This document shows, piece after piece, positions 62,622-64,000 of a stretch of DNA of 64,000 bases (position 1 is the first letter of the stretch; each line of letters begins with the position of its first letter). Below the pieces are notes generated by a model. It was given only the letters and a program-made list of their open reading frames with translations, had not been told where the DNA came from and ran no database searches. Origin of the DNA: a bacterium 1XD8-76 (GTDB lineage Bacteria; Bacillota; Clostridia; Lachnospirales; Lachnospiraceae); the NCBI GenBank assembly GCA_003611955.1, contig RAZE01000002.1:186001-250000 (forward strand), read 5' to 3'. The position numbers were made by a program, and so were the translations under genes.

Positions 62622-62622
62622 T
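62611..62622 (-). repeat. Shufflon site S4
   Basis: ATATAGTGATAT on the minus strand, followed by ACAGGG, as S2 is followed by TCAG. S1 x S4 inversion would join cassette D to the fibre. Confidence 0.65.
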
Positions 62623-62709
62623 TCAGGAGAATTTTTAATAAAATTGAAAGAAATAAGGCCATTTTGGTCTTTTTTTAATATATAAATATACTTTTAAAGG
62701 AGGTTACTT

Positions 62710-63462
62710 ATGGAAAAAATCAAAATCAGCGGATCCGAAAAGATGTACGAGATCTGCAGTATCATGCCGGAATCACGGACAGTTCTGAAAATCGTGTTTC
62801 CGGAAAAAGAAGATGTACCAGAAACATGGGACGGAGACATATTGTTGCACACGGCCGGTGGGATCCAATGCTCAACGATCACCGGGTACAATACGGTATA
62901 TCTGCAGGAGGGGCAGACGGTGTACCTGTCCAATGACGGTAGCATATATGTCCCGCCGGTGCCACCCGAACCGGCTCCGGAGCCGATTCCACCGACACTG
63001 GAAGAAATCAAAGCAGCGAAAAAGTCAGAGATATCCGCAGTATGTGAGCAGGTGATCTATTCAGGGTGTGATGTGACTTTGTCGGATGGCGAGATGCATC
63101 ATTTTTCATTGACAATAAGGGATCAGATCAACCTCTTTGGCAAACAGGCTCAGATGGCAGCAGGCGCAGAAGAGATAGAGTATCATGCCGACGGGGATCC
63201 GTGTCGGTATTACAGTAGGGAGGATATGGAAAATATCATAGGATCCGCGACGTGGTATGTATCGTACCATACAACATACTGTAACGCGCTCAATATGTGG
63301 ATTGAAGGGGGACAGACGGCGGAGGAAGTGCAGGAGATATTCTACGGATCCGACGTTCCGGATGAGTACAGATCTGAAGTCTTGCAGGCATATCTTATAC
63401 AGATAGCCGAGATGGCAGGAGGAGGCGAAACGAGAAATGAGAGTGAAGAAACTGGTGGGTAA
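62710..63462 (+). CDS. Phage tail-associated protein (DUF4376-like C-terminus)
   Basis: 250 residues. A beta-rich N-terminal domain, a Pro-rich linker (PPVPPEPAPEPIPPTLEEIK), then a DUF4376-like helical domain with LTIRDQINLFGKQAQMAAGA and YHTTYCNALNMWIEGG. Similar proteins follow fibre genes and may assist assembly. AAAGGAGG precedes the ATG. Confidence 0.65.
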   Translation: MEKIKISGSEKMYEICSIMPESRTVLKIVFPEKEDVPETWDGDILLHTAGGIQCSTITGYNTVYLQEGQTVYLSNDGSIYVPPVPPEPAPEPIPPTLEEIKAAKKSEISAVCEQVIYSGCDVTLSDGEMHHFSLTIRDQINLFGKQAQMAAGAEEIEYHADGDPCRYYSREDMENIIGSATWYVSYHTTYCNALNMWIEGGQTAEEVQEIFYGSDVPDEYRSEVLQAYLIQIAEMAGGGETRNESEETGG

Positions 63463-63862
63463 GTATATGGCGCTGTTGCTGATCGGCGGCGCAGCGTATG
63501 TTCTACTGGAGCTGGTATGGCGTCAGAGGAGTCATTGGACGATGTTCATTCTCGGCGGGATGTGTTTTGTCTGCTTGGGACTGATCAACGAGCTGATATC
63601 GTGGGATATGTCGCTGTGGCAGCAGATCCTGATTGGATCCTGCATCGTTACTGGTTTGGAATTTCTGACCGGCTGCATAGTCAATTTGTGGCTCGGATGG
63701 GACGTCTGGGATTACAGCGTGATGCCTGGCAATGTACTTGGCCAGATATGCCCGCAGTTTTTTGTACTGTGGATGCCGGTGGCACTGGCGGCGATCGTGC
63801 TAGATGATTGGCTGCGGTATTGGTGGTGGGGTGAGGATAGGCCACATTATAAAATATTGTAA
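63437..63862 (+). CDS. Membrane protein of the lysis region (CmpB/DUF1113-type)
   Basis: 141 residues with about four membrane helices. It resembles the ABC_trans_CmpB-type small membrane proteins seen beside Clostridia phage holins. GGAGGAGG lies upstream. It may assist lysis or be a holin-like accessory. Confidence 0.6.
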   Translation: MRVKKLVGKYMALLLIGGAAYVLLELVWRQRSHWTMFILGGMCFVCLGLINELISWDMSLWQQILIGSCIVTGLEFLTGCIVNLWLGWDVWDYSVMPGNVLGQICPQFFVLWMPVALAAIVLDDWLRYWWWGEDRPHYKIL

Positions 63863-63868
63863 AAATGG

Positions 63869-63898
63869 GTCAGATGCAGAAATGCACCTGGCTTTTTT
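63869..63898 (+). terminator. Intrinsic terminator before the holin
   Basis: GTCAGATGCA pairs with TGCACCTGGC (one mismatch) around a GAAA loop and is followed by TTTTTT. It separates the membrane-protein gene from the holin gene. Confidence 0.65.
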
Positions 63899-63927
63899 AA
63901 TAGCATAACGAAAGGAGGTGAGACAGA

Positions 63928-64000
63928 TTGAGCCTGAATGAACTTATTATGGGCGGAGGCGGCGTGTTGCTTGCTTTGCTGACAATCATCCAGATCGTCC
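63928..64000 (+). CDS. Phage holin, 5' end only
   Basis: The TTG at 63928, with AAAGGAGGTG upstream, starts MSLNELIMGGGGVLLALLTI, a membrane helix typical of small Clostridia phage holins. The gene runs off the window; an endolysin is expected further right. Confidence 0.6.
   Translation, partial: MSLNELIMGGGGVLLALLTIIQIV

Larger units (their letters stand above)
59073..62622. other. Predicted shufflon (invertible tail-fibre locus)
   Basis: Four copies of a 12-bp core occur with alternating orientation: S1 59073-59084 (+), S2 60104-60115 (-), S3 61825-61836 (+) and S4 62611-62622 (-). S2, S3 and S4 are exact ATATAGTGATAT; S1 differs at one base. Each copy falls in the same codon phase (Y-S-D/E) at the start of a C-terminal fibre cassette. 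A tyrosine recombinase gene lies inside, between S2 and S3. This is the arrangement expected of a multi-cassette shufflon, and would let the phage display different fibre tips. Confidence 0.78.
9382..64000. mobile_element. Prophage with Mu-like head and PBSX-like contractile-tail modules, right end outside the window
   Basis: The gene order is that of a temperate phage: integrase, lysogeny genes, divergent early genes, replication, DNA modification, late regulator, terminase, head, tail, fibre and lysis. The left attachment site should lie between the TIR gene end (9153) and the integrase, but no repeat can be paired because the right end is not in the window. Missing sheath and head-completion genes and several broken early genes suggest the element can no longer form particles alone. 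Confidence 0.9.

Noticed and set aside
58306-62700. Diversity-generating retroelement acting on the fibre
   Set aside because: No reverse transcriptase gene and no template/variable repeat pair; variation is better explained by site-specific inversion.

Overview
The window looks like a chromosomal segment of a low-to-moderate-GC Firmicute of the Lachnospiraceae/Clostridia type. The evidence is strong AGGAGG ribosome binding sites, a glycyl-radical enzyme pair, a GH25 lysozyme with choline-binding-like repeats, and a Clostridia-type prophage. No rRNA, tRNA or CRISPR array was seen.

Region 1 (1-9.15 kb, host). A nucleoside-type ABC importer (partial ATPase and two permeases) runs directly into a YjjI-type glycyl-radical enzyme and its YjjW-type activase, all on the + strand. 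Convergent minus-strand genes follow: a Crp/Fnr regulator, a secreted GH25 lysozyme with many cell-wall-binding repeats, and a membrane protein that joins a zinc ribbon to a TIR domain.

Region 2 (9.38-64 kb and beyond, prophage). A tyrosine integrase lies at the left edge. Leftward from the repressor runs the lysogenic operon: repressor, ImmA-like protein, a two-TM protein, then a tightly coupled STAS-HATPase / STAS-like / PIN-nuclease trio, which is the best candidate here for an undescribed defence or exclusion system. Rightward from the Cro-like gene come early genes (regulators, ERF recombinase, NinB-like protein, HNH protein, replisome organiser, primase-helicase), DNA-modification genes (Dcm-like and Dam-like methylases, PAPS-reductase-like protein, DUF5131 protein) and about 20 small, often Cys-rich accessory genes. 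A sigma-like late regulator, a late promoter with an early terminator, and the structural genes follow. The head module is Mu-like (DUF935 portal, MuF protein) and the contractile-tail module is PBSX/Xkd-like.

The tail end of the window holds a probable shufflon. Four copies of the core ATATAGTGATAT, with alternating orientation, sit at the starts of one expressed and three silent tail-fibre C-terminal cassettes, around a tyrosine recombinase gene. Recombination would exchange the receptor-binding tip of the fibre. A lysis region (membrane protein, holin start) begins at the right edge.

The prophage shows decay. No tail sheath or head-completion genes are present, and a truncated connector gene abuts a tail-tube-like gene that lacks its N-terminus, which implies a deletion of several kb. 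A DUF3846 gene and another early gene are frameshifted, and the Dam-like gene appears to begin at ACG. The element is therefore probably cryptic, although its lysogenic and fibre-switching modules look intact. All functional names rest on motif recognition by eye; no database search was run.
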